In this document: in pieces, positions 37,009-46,729 of the stretch
Numbering within the stretch: the first letter of the stretch is position 1
How the letters are laid out: each line of letters opens with the position of its first letter
Assembly (NCBI RefSeq): GCF_009728995.1
Contig: NZ_VTZW01000004.1
Location: 1 to 64,000 of the forward strand
Direction: 5' to 3'
DNA length: 64,000 nucleotides
From: Streptomonospora sp. PA3
GTDB taxonomy: Bacteria > Actinomycetota > Actinomycetes > Streptosporangiales > Streptosporangiaceae
Notes under the pieces: model-generated
The model's input: the letters and a program-made list of their open reading frames with translations, nothing else
Database searches by the model: none
Told to the model about the DNA's origin: nothing
Translations under genes and position numbers: made by a program

Positions 37009-40000
37009 TCACCGCCGCAGCCGCAGCGCCTTGGGAGTCGCGTGGAAACCGGCGCCGGCCAGCGCCGCATCCAACGGCGACCCGAACACCCCCGCGCCGT
37101 CGCAGCGCTCCACCGTCAGCGACGCCACACTCCCCGCGTGCACCAGCTCCGCCAGCGCCCGCGCCGCGCGCTCCAGCTCCGCGGCACCCGACCCGAACGT
37201 GACCGCCGAACGGCCACCCCGCTCCAGATACAGCGTCGGCACACCGCCGTCCAGCACCACCAGCGCACCCGCCTTGCGCCCCGGCCGCCCCGCCGACTCC
37301 GCCACCGCGGGCCACGGCAGCGCCGCACCGTAGACGTTGGCCGGATCCGCCGCCGCGAGCACCAGCGGAGCCTCGCCGCCGCCCGCCCCCGTACGCGCGT
37401 CCCCGCCTCCGAACGAACGCAGCCGATCCACCGCACCCGGCAGCGCGAACTGCGCCGCCCCCAGCCCCTCCACGAAATAGCCCCGCCGCGCACGCCCCGC
37501 ATCCTCGAACCCCCGCAGCACCGGATACACCGCGCTGAAACCCCCAGCACCGCGCCCGCCCGACCGGCGATCGCCCCGCCGCACCTGCTCGGCCACCACG
37601 GACCCGCGCGTGACCACCCCGTAGCGGTCCAGCAGCGCACCCGCACCCGCCGCCGCCCGCCGCGTCGGATCCGGCTCCCGCTCCGGAAGCAGCCACCACC
37701 GCCCCGCCGCCGTCGGCGGACCCGTCCGGCTCGGCATCACCGCCCGGCGCGACCGGCTCCGATGCGCCGTACCACCCGCGCCCAGCAGCGCACGCAACCC
37801 GGCCAGAGAGTCGTTGCCGACCCGGCCCGCCCACACCAGATCCCACAACGCCGCCACGACCGCCGCATCCGACACCGCGGCCGCCCCCTCGGCCCGCACC
37901 ACCCGATCGGCGACATCCCGGAAGAACAGCGCACCCCCCTCGCGCAGCGCCGCCACCACCGCCGCATGCACCCCCGACGCCCCCGCGTCCTCGACCGCCG
38001 GCTCCGGCAGCAGCACCTCCGCCTCATCGGCCGGCACCAGGCACACCCACCCGTCGTTGCCCGCCAGCGGACCCGCCCCCACCCACAGCACCTCGCCCGC
38101 ATGCGTCAACCCGTCCAGCAGCGCCGGCGCATACCCCTCGACCCGCGCCGGCAGCACCAGCGACTCCAGCGCAGAAGCCGGCACCGGCGCCCCTCGCAAC
38201 GACTCCACCGCCGCGAAAACGCCGTCCGCACCGCTCAACCGCCGCCCCGGCCCCACACGCTGCCACGCCGGCACGAACCGCCCCAACGCACGCTGCGGCA
38301 CCGGCTCCACCTCGCGCCGCAACCGCGCCACCGACCGCCGCCGCAGCGCCCGCAGCACATCGGCATCACACCACTCCGCGCCCTGACCGCCCGGCCGGAA
38401 CTCGCCCTCGACCACGCGCCCGCCGCCCGCCAACCGGCGCAGCACCTCCACCACGGCACCCCGGTCCACACCCAGCCGCGCCGCCGCCTCCCCCGCAGAA
38501 AACGGGCCGTGCGTCCGCGCATACCGCGACACCAGATCCCCCAGCGGATCGGCCACCGCAGCCGCGAACGCCTCAGCCGCCCCCTCGAACGCACCGCCGC
38601 CCGACCCCTCCGGCGCCGCCAACCACTCCGGCAGCTCCACACCCGCACCATCACGCAGCCGAGCGGCGTCCTCCACCGCCGCCCACCGCCACTCACCGCC
38701 CACACGCACCAGCACAGCCCGCCCGGCTTCACCCAGCTCCGCCAGCGACTCCGCCGAGACCCCCCGCTCGCCCGCCTCCGCCGCACTCAGCGGCCCCAAC
38801 TCCCGCAGCAGATCCGCAGCCCCCTCGCGCCCCCACGCCGGATCCATCCGCCGCTCCGGCGCCAACCGCTGCAACCACGCCTCGTACTCCGCCACCGCCT
38901 CGCCATCCAGCAGCTCCCGCAGATCCGCCCGCCCCAGCAGATCCGCCAGCAACTGCGAATCCAGAGTCAGCGCCTGCGCCCGCAACTCCGCCGCCGGCGC
39001 ATCCCCCTCATACAGAAACGCCGCCGTGTACCCCATCAGCAACGACTGCGCGAACGGCGACGCCCGCTGCGTCTCGACCTCCACCACCCGCACCCGACGC
39101 GCCCGCACATCGGCCATCAGCTCCGCCAAGGCGCCCACGTCGAACACATCACGCAGACACTCCCGCGCCGCCTCCGAAACGATCGGAAACGACCCGAACC
39201 GCCCCGCAACCGACAACAACTGCGCCGACCGCTGCCGCTGCTGCCACAACGGCATCCGCCGCCCCGGACGCCGCCGCGGCAGCAGCAGCGCCCGCGCCGC
39301 ACACTCCCGGAACCGCGCCGCGAACAGCGCCGAGGAACCCAGCTCCGCCGCGACCGCGTCCTCGACCTCGTCCGGAGCCACCAGCAGCGACTCCGCCAAC
39401 CCGCCCGGACCGCCGCGGCCCCGGCCCGGCCCGGCCCCACCGTCGTCCTCGACATCCGGCAACCGCACCACGATCCCGTCATCGCCGTGCACCACCTGCG
39501 CATCCACTCCATAGCGCTCGCGCAACCGCGCCCCCACCACCAGCGCCCAGGGCGCGTGCACCCGCGCACCCAGCGGCGAATGCACCACCGCCCGCCAATC
39601 ACCCAACTCGTCGCGGAACCGCTCCACCACGATCGTCCGGTCGTCGGGCACCCACCCCGTCGACTCCGCCTGCTCATCCAGATAACCCACGAGATTGGCC
39701 GCCGCCCACGCGTCCAACCCCGCATCCCGCGCACGCTCCACCGCCGCCGGCTCCCCGAGCCCGCGCAACTCCCGCGCCAACCCGCCGATCGCCCGCCCCA
39801 ACTCCGCCGGACGCCCCAACGCATCCGCCTTCCAGAACGGCAACCGCCCCGGACGCCCCGGAGCCGGCGACACCATCACCCGGTCCGCGGTGATCGACTC
39901 GATCCGCCACGCGCTCGCACCCAGCACGAACACATCGCCCACCCGCGACTCATAGACCATCTCCTCATCCAGCTCACCCACCCGCGACGGCCCCGAACCG

Positions 40001-41775
40001 CCCCCCGACGCCAGATGCACCGCATACATGCCCCGATCCGGAATCGTCCCGCCGCTGGTCACCGCCAGCCGCTGCGCACCCGGCCGCCCCCGCACCCGGC
40101 CGCCCGAACCCGACCCGCCGTCCTCGCGATCCCACACCAGCCGCGGCCGCAGCTCCGCGAACTCATCCGAGGGATAACGCCCCGAAAGCATGTCCAGCAC
40201 CCCCGCCAGCGCCGAATCCGGCAGCGACGCGAACGGAGCCGCACGCCGCACCAGCGCACCCAGCCCCGCCACCTCCCACTCGTCCATCGCCGCCATCGCC
40301 ACCACCTGCTGCGCCAGCACATCCAGCGGATTGCGCGGCATCCGCAGCTCCTCGATCAGCCCCCCGCGCATACGCTCGACCACCACCGACGCCGCCAGCA
40401 GATCCCCCCGGAACTTCGGAAACACCACCCCCCGCGACACCTCGCCCACACTGTGCCCCGCACGGCCCACACGCTGCAGCCCGCTGGCCACCGACGGCGG
40501 AGACTCCACCTGGACCACCAGATCCACCGCCCCCATGTCGATGCCCAGCTCCAGACTGGAGGTGGCCACCACGCACGGCAGGCGCCCCGCCTTCAGGTCC
40601 GCCTCGATGACCGCGCGCTCGCCCTTGGACACCGAACCGTGGTGCGCCCGCGCCACCACTCCCGCCTCGGCCCCATAGGTCTGCCCCGCCTCGGCCATCA
40701 GCTCCGCCGGAGACACCCGCGGCCCCGGCGAACCGCCCGGCACGGGGGAAGACGCGCCGGGCGGAGCACCGGAGCCCGCCGAACCTCCGGCGGCCGCGCG
40801 CCGCTCGTCGGCGAGCTCGTTCAACCGCGCACACAACCGCTCGGCCACCCGCCGCGAATTGCAGAACACGATCGAGGAGGAGTGCCGCTCCACCAGATCC
40901 AGCACCCGCTCCTCCACATGCGGCCAGATCGACGCGCGCGCCTTCGACGCGCGGTCGTCCGCCCGCGGCGCCGGGACCGACGCCTCCAACTCGGTCATGT
41001 CCTCGACGGGCACCACGATCCGCACATCCAGCGACGGCGTGTTCGGCGGCGCCACCACCGCGGCCGGACGCGGTCCGCCCAGAAACGCCGCCACCTCCTC
41101 CGGCGGACGCACCGTCGCCGACAGCCCGATCCGCTGCGCCGGAGCCGCCAGCAGCGCGTCCAGCCGCTCCAGGCTCAACGCCAGATGCGCGCCCCGCTTC
41201 GTGCCCGCCAGCGCGTGCACCTCGTCCACGATCACCGTCTCGACACCCGACAGCCCCGCCCGCGCCTGCGAGGTCAGCACCAGAAACAGCGACTCCGGCG
41301 TGGTGATCAGGATGTCGGGAGGGCGGGTGGCCAGCCTGCGCCGCTCGTCGGCCGGGGTGTCGCCGGTGCGCAGCCCCACCGACAACTCGGGGGCCGCGAT
41401 CCCGGCCGACTCGGCGGCCCGCCGGATACCCGACAGCGGCGCCCGCAGGTTGCGCTCGATGTCGGCCGCCAGCGCCTTCAGCGGCGAGACGTACAGCACC
41501 CGGCACCGCCGCGCCCGCTCCTCGGGCACCGGCCGCCCGGCCAGGCCGTCCAGCGCCCACAGGAACGCCGAGAGCGTCTTGCCCGACCCGGTCGGAGCCA
41601 CCACCAGCGTGTTCTCGCCGCGCGAGACGGCATCCCACGCGCCGGTCTGCGCCGGCGTGGGACCCGCGGGAAAGGCCTGCTCGAACCACGCGCGCGTGGC
41701 CCGCGAGAAGCGGCCCAGCGGGTCGCCGCCACCGGTTCCGGAGCCGCTGGTGCCGGGATCGCCTGCCGAGGACAT
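37009..41775 (-). CDS. lhr: Large DEAD/DEAH-box helicase Lhr
   Basis: 1588 residues from the ATG at 41775, normal for actinobacterial Lhr (about 1500-1600). Motor motifs: APTGSGKT (60-67, Walker A), VSPLKALAADIERNL, DEVH (184-187), GLSATVRPPEE, then domain-2 motifs GSVSKGERAVIEADLKAG, SSLELGIDMG and QRVGRAGHSVG. A winged helix, the Lhr beta-barrel domain and the long C-terminal HTH_42-type region follow. Lhr is a 3'-5' helicase acting on RNA:DNA and branched DNA, induced by DNA damage in mycobacteria. It is divergent from the DUF3046-recA region. Confidence 0.95.
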   Translation of the reverse strand: MSSAGDPGTSGSGTGGGDPLGRFSRATRAWFEQAFPAGPTPAQTGAWDAVSRGENTLVVAPTGSGKTLSAFLWALDGLAGRPVPEERARRCRVLYVSPLKALAADIERNLRAPLSGIRRAAESAGIAAPELSVGLRTGDTPADERRRLATRPPDILITTPESLFLVLTSQARAGLSGVETVIVDEVHALAGTKRGAHLALSLERLDALLAAPAQRIGLSATVRPPEEVAAFLGGPRPAAVVAPPNTPSLDVRIVVPVEDMTELEASVPAPRADDRASKARASIWPHVEERVLDLVERHSSSIVFCNSRRVAERLCARLNELADERRAAAGGSAGSGAPPGASSPVPGGSPGPRVSPAELMAEAGQTYGAEAGVVARAHHGSVSKGERAVIEADLKAGRLPCVVATSSLELGIDMGAVDLVVQVESPPSVASGLQRVGRAGHSVGEVSRGVVFPKFRGDLLAASVVVERMRGGLIEELRMPRNPLDVLAQQVVAMAAMDEWEVAGLGALVRRAAPFASLPDSALAGVLDMLSGRYPSDEFAELRPRLVWDREDGGSGSGGRVRGRPGAQRLAVTSGGTIPDRGMYAVHLASGGGSGPSRVGELDEEMVYESRVGDVFVLGASAWRIESITADRVMVSPAPGRPGRLPFWKADALGRPAELGRAIGGLARELRGLGEPAAVERARDAGLDAWAAANLVGYLDEQAESTGWVPDDRTIVVERFRDELGDWRAVVHSPLGARVHAPWALVVGARLRERYGVDAQVVHGDDGIVVRLPDVEDDGGAGPGRGRGGPGGLAESLLVAPDEVEDAVAAELGSSALFAARFRECAARALLLPRRRPGRRMPLWQQRQRSAQLLSVAGRFGSFPIVSEAARECLRDVFDVGALAELMADVRARRVRVVEVETQRASPFAQSLLMGYTAAFLYEGDAPAAELRAQALTLDSQLLADLLGRADLRELLDGEAVAEYEAWLQRLAPERRMDPAWGREGAADLLRELGPLSAAEAGERGVSAESLAELGEAGRAVLVRVGGEWRWAAVEDAARLRDGAGVELPEWLAAPEGSGGGAFEGAAEAFAAAVADPLGDLVSRYARTHGPFSAGEAAARLGVDRGAVVEVLRRLAGGGRVVEGEFRPGGQGAEWCDADVLRALRRRSVARLRREVEPVPQRALGRFVPAWQRVGPGRRLSGADGVFAAVESLRGAPVPASALESLVLPARVEGYAPALLDGLTHAGEVLWVGAGPLAGNDGWVCLVPADEAEVLLPEPAVEDAGASGVHAAVVAALREGGALFFRDVADRVVRAEGAAAVSDAAVVAALWDLVWAGRVGNDSLAGLRALLGAGGTAHRSRSRRAVMPSRTGPPTAAGRWWLLPEREPDPTRRAAAGAGALLDRYGVVTRGSVVAEQVRRGDRRSGGRGAGGFSAVYPVLRGFEDAGRARRGYFVEGLGAAQFALPGAVDRLRSFGGGDARTGAGGGEAPLVLAAADPANVYGAALPWPAVAESAGRPGRKAGALVVLDGGVPTLYLERGGRSAVTFGSGAAELERAARALAELVHAGSVASLTVERCDGAGVFGSPLDAALAGAGFHATPKALRLRR

Positions 41776-41897
41776 GGCCCCAGTCTGCAACGCGCCTGTG
41801 ACGAAACCGAGCAGGCCGCCGCCCGGCCGGGCCGCGCCCGTCCACAACCGCGTCTGCGGAGGTGACAGAGCCGCCGCGGCGGTCGATACTGGTGGTG

Positions 41898-42092
41898 ATG
41901 AGACTTTCGCACTTTTGGGAGCGCATGCACGAGGAGTTCGGCGAGGCCTACGCCGAGAGCCTCGCCCGCGACCACGTCATCGAAGCGCTCGGCTCCCGCA
42001 CGGTCGAACAGGCCCTCGCCGACGGCATCAGCGCCAAGGAGGTGTGGCGAGCCGTCTGCGACACCTTCGACCTGCCCGCCAACGCACGCTGA
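41898..42092 (+). CDS. DUF3046 family small protein
   Basis: 64 residues: MRLSHFWERMHEEFGEAYAE begins it, with SLARDHVIEALGSRTVEQAL and an end at FDLPANAR. This matches the DUF3046 family found almost always just upstream of actinobacterial recA. Function is unknown. The ATG at 41898 is chosen because conserved sequence starts there; GATACT 7 nt upstream could be a -10 box of a leaderless mRNA. It is 386 nt upstream of the recA start, with the recA promoters between them. Confidence 0.85.
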   Translation: MRLSHFWERMHEEFGEAYAESLARDHVIEALGSRTVEQALADGISAKEVWRAVCDTFDLPANAR

Positions 42093-42224
42093 GAACACCG
42101 AGAACCCGGCGACGGGTCGGCGCGAGCGCCGCCGACCTGCACCGGAGAGGGAAACGCCGCCCCGCCCGCGGCAACCGCCCGCCGCCCCGGCCGACGCGCC
42201 CGGATCGCCGGGTACGGCGGGCGG

Positions 42225-42247
42225 TCGAACAGAGGTTCGGGTAGGCT
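42225..42247 (+). promoter_or_regulatory. LexA (SOS) box and -10 of recA P1
   Basis: TCGAACAGAGGTTCGG (42225-42240) matches the actinobacterial SOS box TCGAAC-N4-GTTCGA at 11 of 12 defined bases. TAGGCT (42242-42247), a TANNNT -10 box, follows directly. LexA bound here would block RNA polymerase, giving SOS-inducible recA. Confidence 0.85.
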
Positions 42248-42409
42248 TGCGATGTATCCGGGGCCGACGAGGTGCGGCGTGCCGTGCTCGCCGTTCGGCC
42301 TCCGGCGGACCACGACGCCCCTCGGTCGGGCGTCTGCGAGTGGACGCGCACCCGGCGGTCGGCCCGCGGCCGCCGCGCCCGTCCACAGGCGCACCACCGC
42401 GGTCGAGGT

Positions 42410-42432
42410 TTGTCCCCGCCGCCGCGTAGCGT
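42410..42432 (+). promoter_or_regulatory. Candidate LexA-independent (RecA-NDp/PafBC-type) promoter of recA
   Basis: TTGTCCCCG, 8 nt, then TAGCGT. This has the layout of the mycobacterial RecA-NDp motif TTGTCRGTG-N8-TANNNT, including the short 8-nt spacer, but three of the inner left-half bases differ. It would start transcription near 42440. Confidence 0.45.
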
Positions 42433-42478
42433 CGCACCCAAGATGAACAAGAAGACGTCGACCCAACAGGGGTTCCCC

Positions 42479-45400
42479 GTGGCTGCTGCTGATCGAGAGA
42501 AGGCTCTCGAAACCGCGCTCGCACAGATCGAGCGCCAATTCGGCAAGGGCTCCGTCATGCGCCTCGGCGATGACGACCGCCCGCCGATCGAATCCATTCC
42601 CACCGGATCCATTTCCCTCGACGTCGCCCTTGGGATCGGCGGAATCCCGCGCGGCCGCATTGTGGAGGTATACGGACCGGAATCGTCGGGGAAGTGTCTC
42701 GTCGCCGACACCCGCGTGTGGACGGACCGCGGTCTGGAGACCGTTGAGGAGCTGTTCGAGCGCGCCGGGCAGCGCACCAGCTGCACCAGCAGGACCACCG
42801 ACGTTCGTGAGCTGGGAATCCGCGCCGTCAACGAGCGCGGCGAACTCGAACCCGTCGCCGCACTCACCCACAACAACCGCAAGCCGGTCCTGCGCATCAC
42901 CCTGGAGTCGGGGCGCCGCGTCTCGGTGACACACAACCACCCGCTGCGGGTGATGAACACCGACGGCTACATCGTCTGGCGCAAGGCCGGCGACCTCGCT
43001 CCCGGCGACACCGTCGTCTCCGCCCGGTTCGGGGCCAAGGAGGCGGCCTCGGGCGGCGGCCTGAGCGAGGACGAAGCCGTATTCCTCGGCTACCTCGTCG
43101 CCGAAGGAACCCTGGGCGAGAAGTACTCGCTGCGGTTCACCAACGGCAACCCGGAAGTCGGCGCCGAATTCAGCAGCCTCGCCCGCTGGCTGCTCGACAC
43201 CGAAGTCCGCGAATACGCAGGCAGCAACTGCACCGAGTACATCATCTCGGGCAAGGCGACCCGCGAGCACGTGGCCGCGACCTACGGCCTCGACTACTGC
43301 GGTGCGGCCAAGAAGACCGTGCCCCACTGCGTCCGAACGGCGGGCGACAAGGCCCAGCGCGCGTTCCTCTCGGCGCTCTTCGAGGGAGACGGCTGGATCG
43401 ACACCAGCTCCACCATCGGACTCGGCACGGCCTCCGAGGAACTCGCCCGCGACGTCCAACTGATGCTCTACGGGCTGGGCGTCCCGGCTTCCGTGTACGG
43501 CAAGTACAACGCCGACTACAAGCGCACCTACTGGAGCGTCATCGTCAACCCGACGGTCGCCCACCGCTTCCTCGAAGAGGTCGGATTCCGCTCCGAGCGC
43601 CGCGCCGCCCAGGTCGAGCGCAACTTCCGGCTGACCCTGCACAACGCCCGCCTGGAGAGCGTTCCGCACCTGAGCGGCCTGGTGCGCAGCCTGCGCGACG
43701 CCCTCGGCGGCGACCGCTACTTCGACGAGATCGCGGGCGACCTCTTCCGCACCGACATGGACCTCCCCTGCGACCGCGAGACCCTGCGCAACATCGTCCG
43801 CTGGGCCGAGGACCGCCCGCATCTGATCGGTCCGTCCGTCCAGCCGATTCTGGACTACCTGCGCTACCTCTCCAACGCGCCCTACACCTACGAGGCGGTC
43901 GCCGCCATCGAGGACGGCGGACTCCAGCCCACCTTCGACCTGATGCTGCCGGACACCCACAGCTTCCTGGCCGAGGGCATGCTTTCGCACAACACGAGTG
44001 TCGCGCTGCACGCCGTGGCGAATGCGCAAAAGTCCGGAGGGATCGCCGCATTCATCGACGCGGAGCACGCGCTCGACCCGGAATACGCGAAGAAGATCGG
44101 CGTCAACACCGACGATCTGCTGCTTTCCCAGCCCGACACCGGTGAGCAGGCCCTGGAAATCGCGGACATGCTGATCCGCTCCGGCGCGGTCACGATTCTG
44201 GTCGTCGACTCCGTGGCGGCCCTCGTCCCGCGCGCGGAGATCGAGGGCGAGATGGGCGACAGCCACGTCGGTCTCCAGGCCCGCCTGATGTCCCAGGCAC
44301 TCCGAAAAATCGCGGGTGCATTGCACCAGACCGGAACCACGGCGATTTTCATTAATCAGCTGAGGGAGAAGGTCGGGGTAATGTTCGGATGCGCATCTTG
44401 GGATACTTGGGTGACGCTTTCCGACGGTTCTCGTGAGCGGATCGGAAAGATCGTCAATCAGAAGATGGATGTCGATGTACTTTCGTACGACCCAGAACTC
44501 GGAGAGATCGTTCCTCGGCGCATCACTAATTGGTTCGACAACGGCCGGACAGAAGAATTTCTGCACTTCAAGGTCGAGCGAGCAGGTGGCGGAAGGGGCC
44601 ACGGTTACGCCCACATGGAGCTGACGCCGAACCACCTCGTGCGAACTCCAGGCGGTTGGCGCGAGGCCGGTGAGCTCATGGTGGGCGACCGAGTCATGCT
44701 GGCTCAACCTTACTATCTCAACGACACTCAAAAACAGGTCGTCCTGGGCTCGCTGCTCGGGGACGGCTGCCTTTCAGCGCCCGTGCGGAGGGATGCCGAG
44801 AGCGGTCGTTTCCGGATGGGACACGGTGCCAAGCAGGCGGATTACCTGAACTGGAAGGTCGCGATGCTGGAGAACATTCCTCATTCGCTGACCTCGAACA
44901 CCAAGGGCGCTGTATTCGCTGACTTCACCCCGCTGGCGGAACTGGGCGAGCTTCGCCGGACGGTCTATGCCGGAGACGGTCAGAAGCATATAACGTGGGA
45001 CTACCTGAAGAGCTTGACACCGCTTGCACTGGCCGTCTGGTACATGGATGATGGTTCATTCGCGCTGCGAACCGATGGACGCCAGGCCCGCACCGAGGGG
45101 GGAAGCGGGCGTGTCGAGATCTGCGTCGAAGCTATGAGTCCCGGATCGAGGCAGAGGATCGCCGACTACCTTCGCGATACCTTCGAATTCGATGTGAAGT
45201 TGCGTCCGCGAGGGGCGCGGAAGGTCTGGTACCTGACGTTCACCGCGGAATCGTCCAAGAAATTCCAAGAACTTATTGCGCCTTACGTGCATCCATCTAT
45301 GGACTACAAACTCCTTCCGGGGTTCCGTGGGTATTTCGATATCGAGCCCGAGTTGTCCGAACCCGTCCTGCGACCCAGCCCAGCAGTTGTGCGGGATATC

Positions 45401-46054
45401 ACCCCGAAGGCTCCGACCGCGGGGCGCGCGGGCCGCTATGACATCGAAGTGGAGGGCTCCCACAACTACTTCGCCGACGGGATCATGGTTCACAACAGCC
45501 CTGAGACCACCACCGGCGGGCGGGCGTTGAAGTTTTATTCATCGGTGCGGCTGGATGTGCGGCGGATCGAGACGTTGAAGGACGGGACCGACGCGGTCGG
45601 GAACCGGACTCGGGTCAAGGTCGTGAAGAACAAGGTGGCGCCGCCGTTCAAGCAGGCGGAGTTCGACATCCTCTACGGCGTCGGCATCTCCCGCGAGGGC
45701 GGGCTGATCGATCTCGGGGTGGAGCAGGGCGTCGTGCGCAAGTCGGGTGCCTGGTACACCTACGAGGGCACCCAGCTCGGGCAGGGTAAGGAGAACGCCC
45801 GCAACTTCCTGCGCGAGAACGTCGACATGGCCAACGAGATCGAGAAGAAGATCAAGGAGAAGCTGGGCGTGCCCGGTGCGGGCGACGACTCCGCGGAGTC
45901 CTCGGCGTCCGATGCCAAGGCGGCCGATTCCGCCAAGGGCGCGGGCGCGAAGGACGCCGGTGCCAAGGACGCCGCGGGCAAGGACACCGACGCCGCGGCC
46001 GCGCCGGCCAAGCGGGCGAGCAGGGCCAAGACCACCCCGCCGGCGGATGCCTGA
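42479..46054 (+). CDS. recA: RecA recombinase precursor with two inteins
   Basis: A 1191-residue precursor. After splicing, RecA would be 389 residues: residues 1-72, 506-637 and 1007-1191. I choose the GTG at 42479 ([20 protein letters not shown] follows) because AGGGG lies 6 nt upstream and relatives start there; the ATG at 42443 adds 12 residues. Intein 1 sits inside Walker A (GPESSGK/T) and intein 2 in [12 protein letters not shown]. Walker [13 protein letters not shown] and INQLREKVG are in the middle extein. The tail after LGVPGAG is Ala/Lys/Asp-rich. RecA drives homologous recombination and LexA cleavage. recX overlaps its end by 8 nt. Confidence 0.96.
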   Translation: MAAADREKALETALAQIERQFGKGSVMRLGDDDRPPIESIPTGSISLDVALGIGGIPRGRIVEVYGPESSGKCLVADTRVWTDRGLETVEELFERAGQRTSCTSRTTDVRELGIRAVNERGELEPVAALTHNNRKPVLRITLESGRRVSVTHNHPLRVMNTDGYIVWRKAGDLAPGDTVVSARFGAKEAASGGGLSEDEAVFLGYLVAEGTLGEKYSLRFTNGNPEVGAEFSSLARWLLDTEVREYAGSNCTEYIISGKATREHVAATYGLDYCGAAKKTVPHCVRTAGDKAQRAFLSALFEGDGWIDTSSTIGLGTASEELARDVQLMLYGLGVPASVYGKYNADYKRTYWSVIVNPTVAHRFLEEVGFRSERRAAQVERNFRLTLHNARLESVPHLSGLVRSLRDALGGDRYFDEIAGDLFRTDMDLPCDRETLRNIVRWAEDRPHLIGPSVQPILDYLRYLSNAPYTYEAVAAIEDGGLQPTFDLMLPDTHSFLAEGMLSHNTSVALHAVANAQKSGGIAAFIDAEHALDPEYAKKIGVNTDDLLLSQPDTGEQALEIADMLIRSGAVTILVVDSVAALVPRAEIEGEMGDSHVGLQARLMSQALRKIAGALHQTGTTAIFINQLREKVGVMFGCASWDTWVTLSDGSRERIGKIVNQKMDVDVLSYDPELGEIVPRRITNWFDNGRTEEFLHFKVERAGGGRGHGYAHMELTPNHLVRTPGGWREAGELMVGDRVMLAQPYYLNDTQKQVVLGSLLGDGCLSAPVRRDAESGRFRMGHGAKQADYLNWKVAMLENIPHSLTSNTKGAVFADFTPLAELGELRRTVYAGDGQKHITWDYLKSLTPLALAVWYMDDGSFALRTDGRQARTEGGSGRVEICVEAMSPGSRQRIADYLRDTFEFDVKLRPRGARKVWYLTFTAESSKKFQELIAPYVHPSMDYKLLPGFRGYFDIEPELSEPVLRPSPAVVRDITPKAPTAGRAGRYDIEVEGSHNYFADGIMVHNSPETTTGGRALKFYSSVRLDVRRIETLKDGTDAVGNRTRVKVVKNKVAPPFKQAEFDILYGVGISREGGLIDLGVEQGVVRKSGAWYTYEGTQLGQGKENARNFLRENVDMANEIEKKIKEKLGVPGAGDDSAESSASDAKAADSAKGAGAKDAGAKDAAGKDTDAAAAPAKRASRAKTTPPADA
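42695..43993 (+). mobile_element. Intein 1 of RecA with LAGLIDADG endonuclease, inserted in the Walker A motif
   Basis: 433 residues between Lys72 and the Thr that completes GPESSGKT. Splicing blocks are intact: Cys1 ([10 protein letters not shown]), block B THNH (79-82), penultimate His and Asn433 (MLSHN), then +1 Thr. The homing endonuclease has two LAGLIDADG helices, [10 protein letters not shown] (129-138) and [11 protein letters not shown] (223-233), each with an acidic catalytic position (Glu and Asp). Base composition is GC-rich like the host, implying long residence. Until it splices, the ATP-binding loop is broken. Confidence 0.95.
44390..45496 (+). mobile_element. Intein 2 of RecA with LAGLIDADG endonuclease
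   Basis: 369 residues between VMFG and SPETTTGG. Splicing blocks: Cys1 ([13 protein letters not shown]), block B TPNH (79-82), end MVHN with Asn369, then +1 Ser. LAGLIDADG helices are [10 protein letters not shown] (117-126) and [11 protein letters not shown] (212-222), both with Asp. Its GC is clearly lower than the host (about 53% in a 60-nt sample from 44401) and it uses codons rare here, so it seems recently acquired. As I recall, mycobacterial RecA inteins of the M. leprae type use this site. Confidence 0.95.
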
Positions 46055-46616
46055 TCAGCACGAGGGGTTCGGCGACGCCGACTCCGGTTCCTGGGCGGGC
46101 GGGTCCGCTGACGGCGGGGATCCCGAGGCCAGGGCGCGCGGCATCTGCCTGCGCCTGCTGACCTCGGCCCCGCGCACGCGGGCCCAGCTCGCCCAGGCAC
46201 TGCGGCGGCGGGGCGTCGACGACGACGTGGCCGAGTCGGTGCTGGGCCGCTTCAGCGAGGTCGGGCTGATCGACGACGCGGCGTTCGCCGACGCCTGGGT
46301 CGACTCCCGGCACGCTGGGCGGGGGTTGGGCCGCAAGGCGCTGGCGGCCGAGCTGCGGCGGCGCGGGGTGGACGAGGTCACGGTGCGCGACGCCGTCGAG
46401 GAGCTCAGCCCCGATCAGGAGGAGGAGACGGCGCGGCGGTTGGCGCGGCGCAAGCTGGCTTCCTCCCGCGGACTGGATGCGGCGGCGCGGGCGCGCCGTG
46501 CGCTGGCCATGCTGGCGCGGAAGGGGTACGCGGCCGGTCTGGCCTACCGCGTGGTCCGCGAGGAGTTGGAGGCCGAGGGCGCCGAGGTGGAGCTTCCCGA
46601 TCCCGACATGGAGTAG
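46047..46616 (+). CDS. recX: RecX, regulator of RecA
   Basis: 189 residues of helical repeats typical of Rec[61 protein letters not shown] and [19 protein letters not shown]. RecX binds RecA filaments and limits their activity. The ATG at 46047 lies inside the recA end (8-nt overlap), so translation is coupled to the precursor. An N-terminal acidic, Gly/Ser-rich stretch of about 30 residues precedes the conserved part. Confidence 0.94.
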   Translation: MPDQHEGFGDADSGSWAGGSADGGDPEARARGICLRLLTSAPRTRAQLAQALRRRGVDDDVAESVLGRFSEVGLIDDAAFADAWVDSRHAGRGLGRKALAAELRRRGVDEVTVRDAVEELSPDQEEETARRLARRKLASSRGLDAAARARRALAMLARKGYAAGLAYRVVREELEAEGAEVELPDPDME

Positions 46617-46729
46617 TCGAACGGGTCCGGCGCTGCGGTGGTGGCGCCCCGAGTACGAGGTTCGGCGCGGCGGTCGGGCGGCGTGGCCGGATTGCGGCGT
46701 CTGCGCCCGGTGGATGGGTGGAGTGTGTG

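Larger units (their letters stand above)
42093..42478 (+). other. recA promoter region
   Basis: A 386-nt gene-free stretch between the DUF3046 gene and recA. It carries two recognisable promoter elements, a LexA box with a -10 at 42225-42247 and a second element at 42410-42432, plus the recA ribosome site AGGGG at 42468-42472. I see no other gene. Confidence 0.7.

Noticed and set aside
36433-41865. A continuous plus-strand frame of about 1810 codons opposite lhr
   Set aside because: Its translation is Arg/Pro/His-rich without any domain, while the minus strand encodes a full Lhr with all helicase motifs. It is a by-product of extreme GC at third positions.
42443-42478. ATG at 42443 as the recA start
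   Set aside because: It adds 12 residues not typical of RecA and has no ribosome site; the GTG at 42479 has AGGGG with 6-nt spacing. A short leaderless form from P2 cannot be fully excluded.
41948-44731. A 927-codon minus-strand frame opposite DUF3046 and recA
   Set aside because: Antisense of recA and intein 1; Gly/Val/Asp-rich with no recognisable family.
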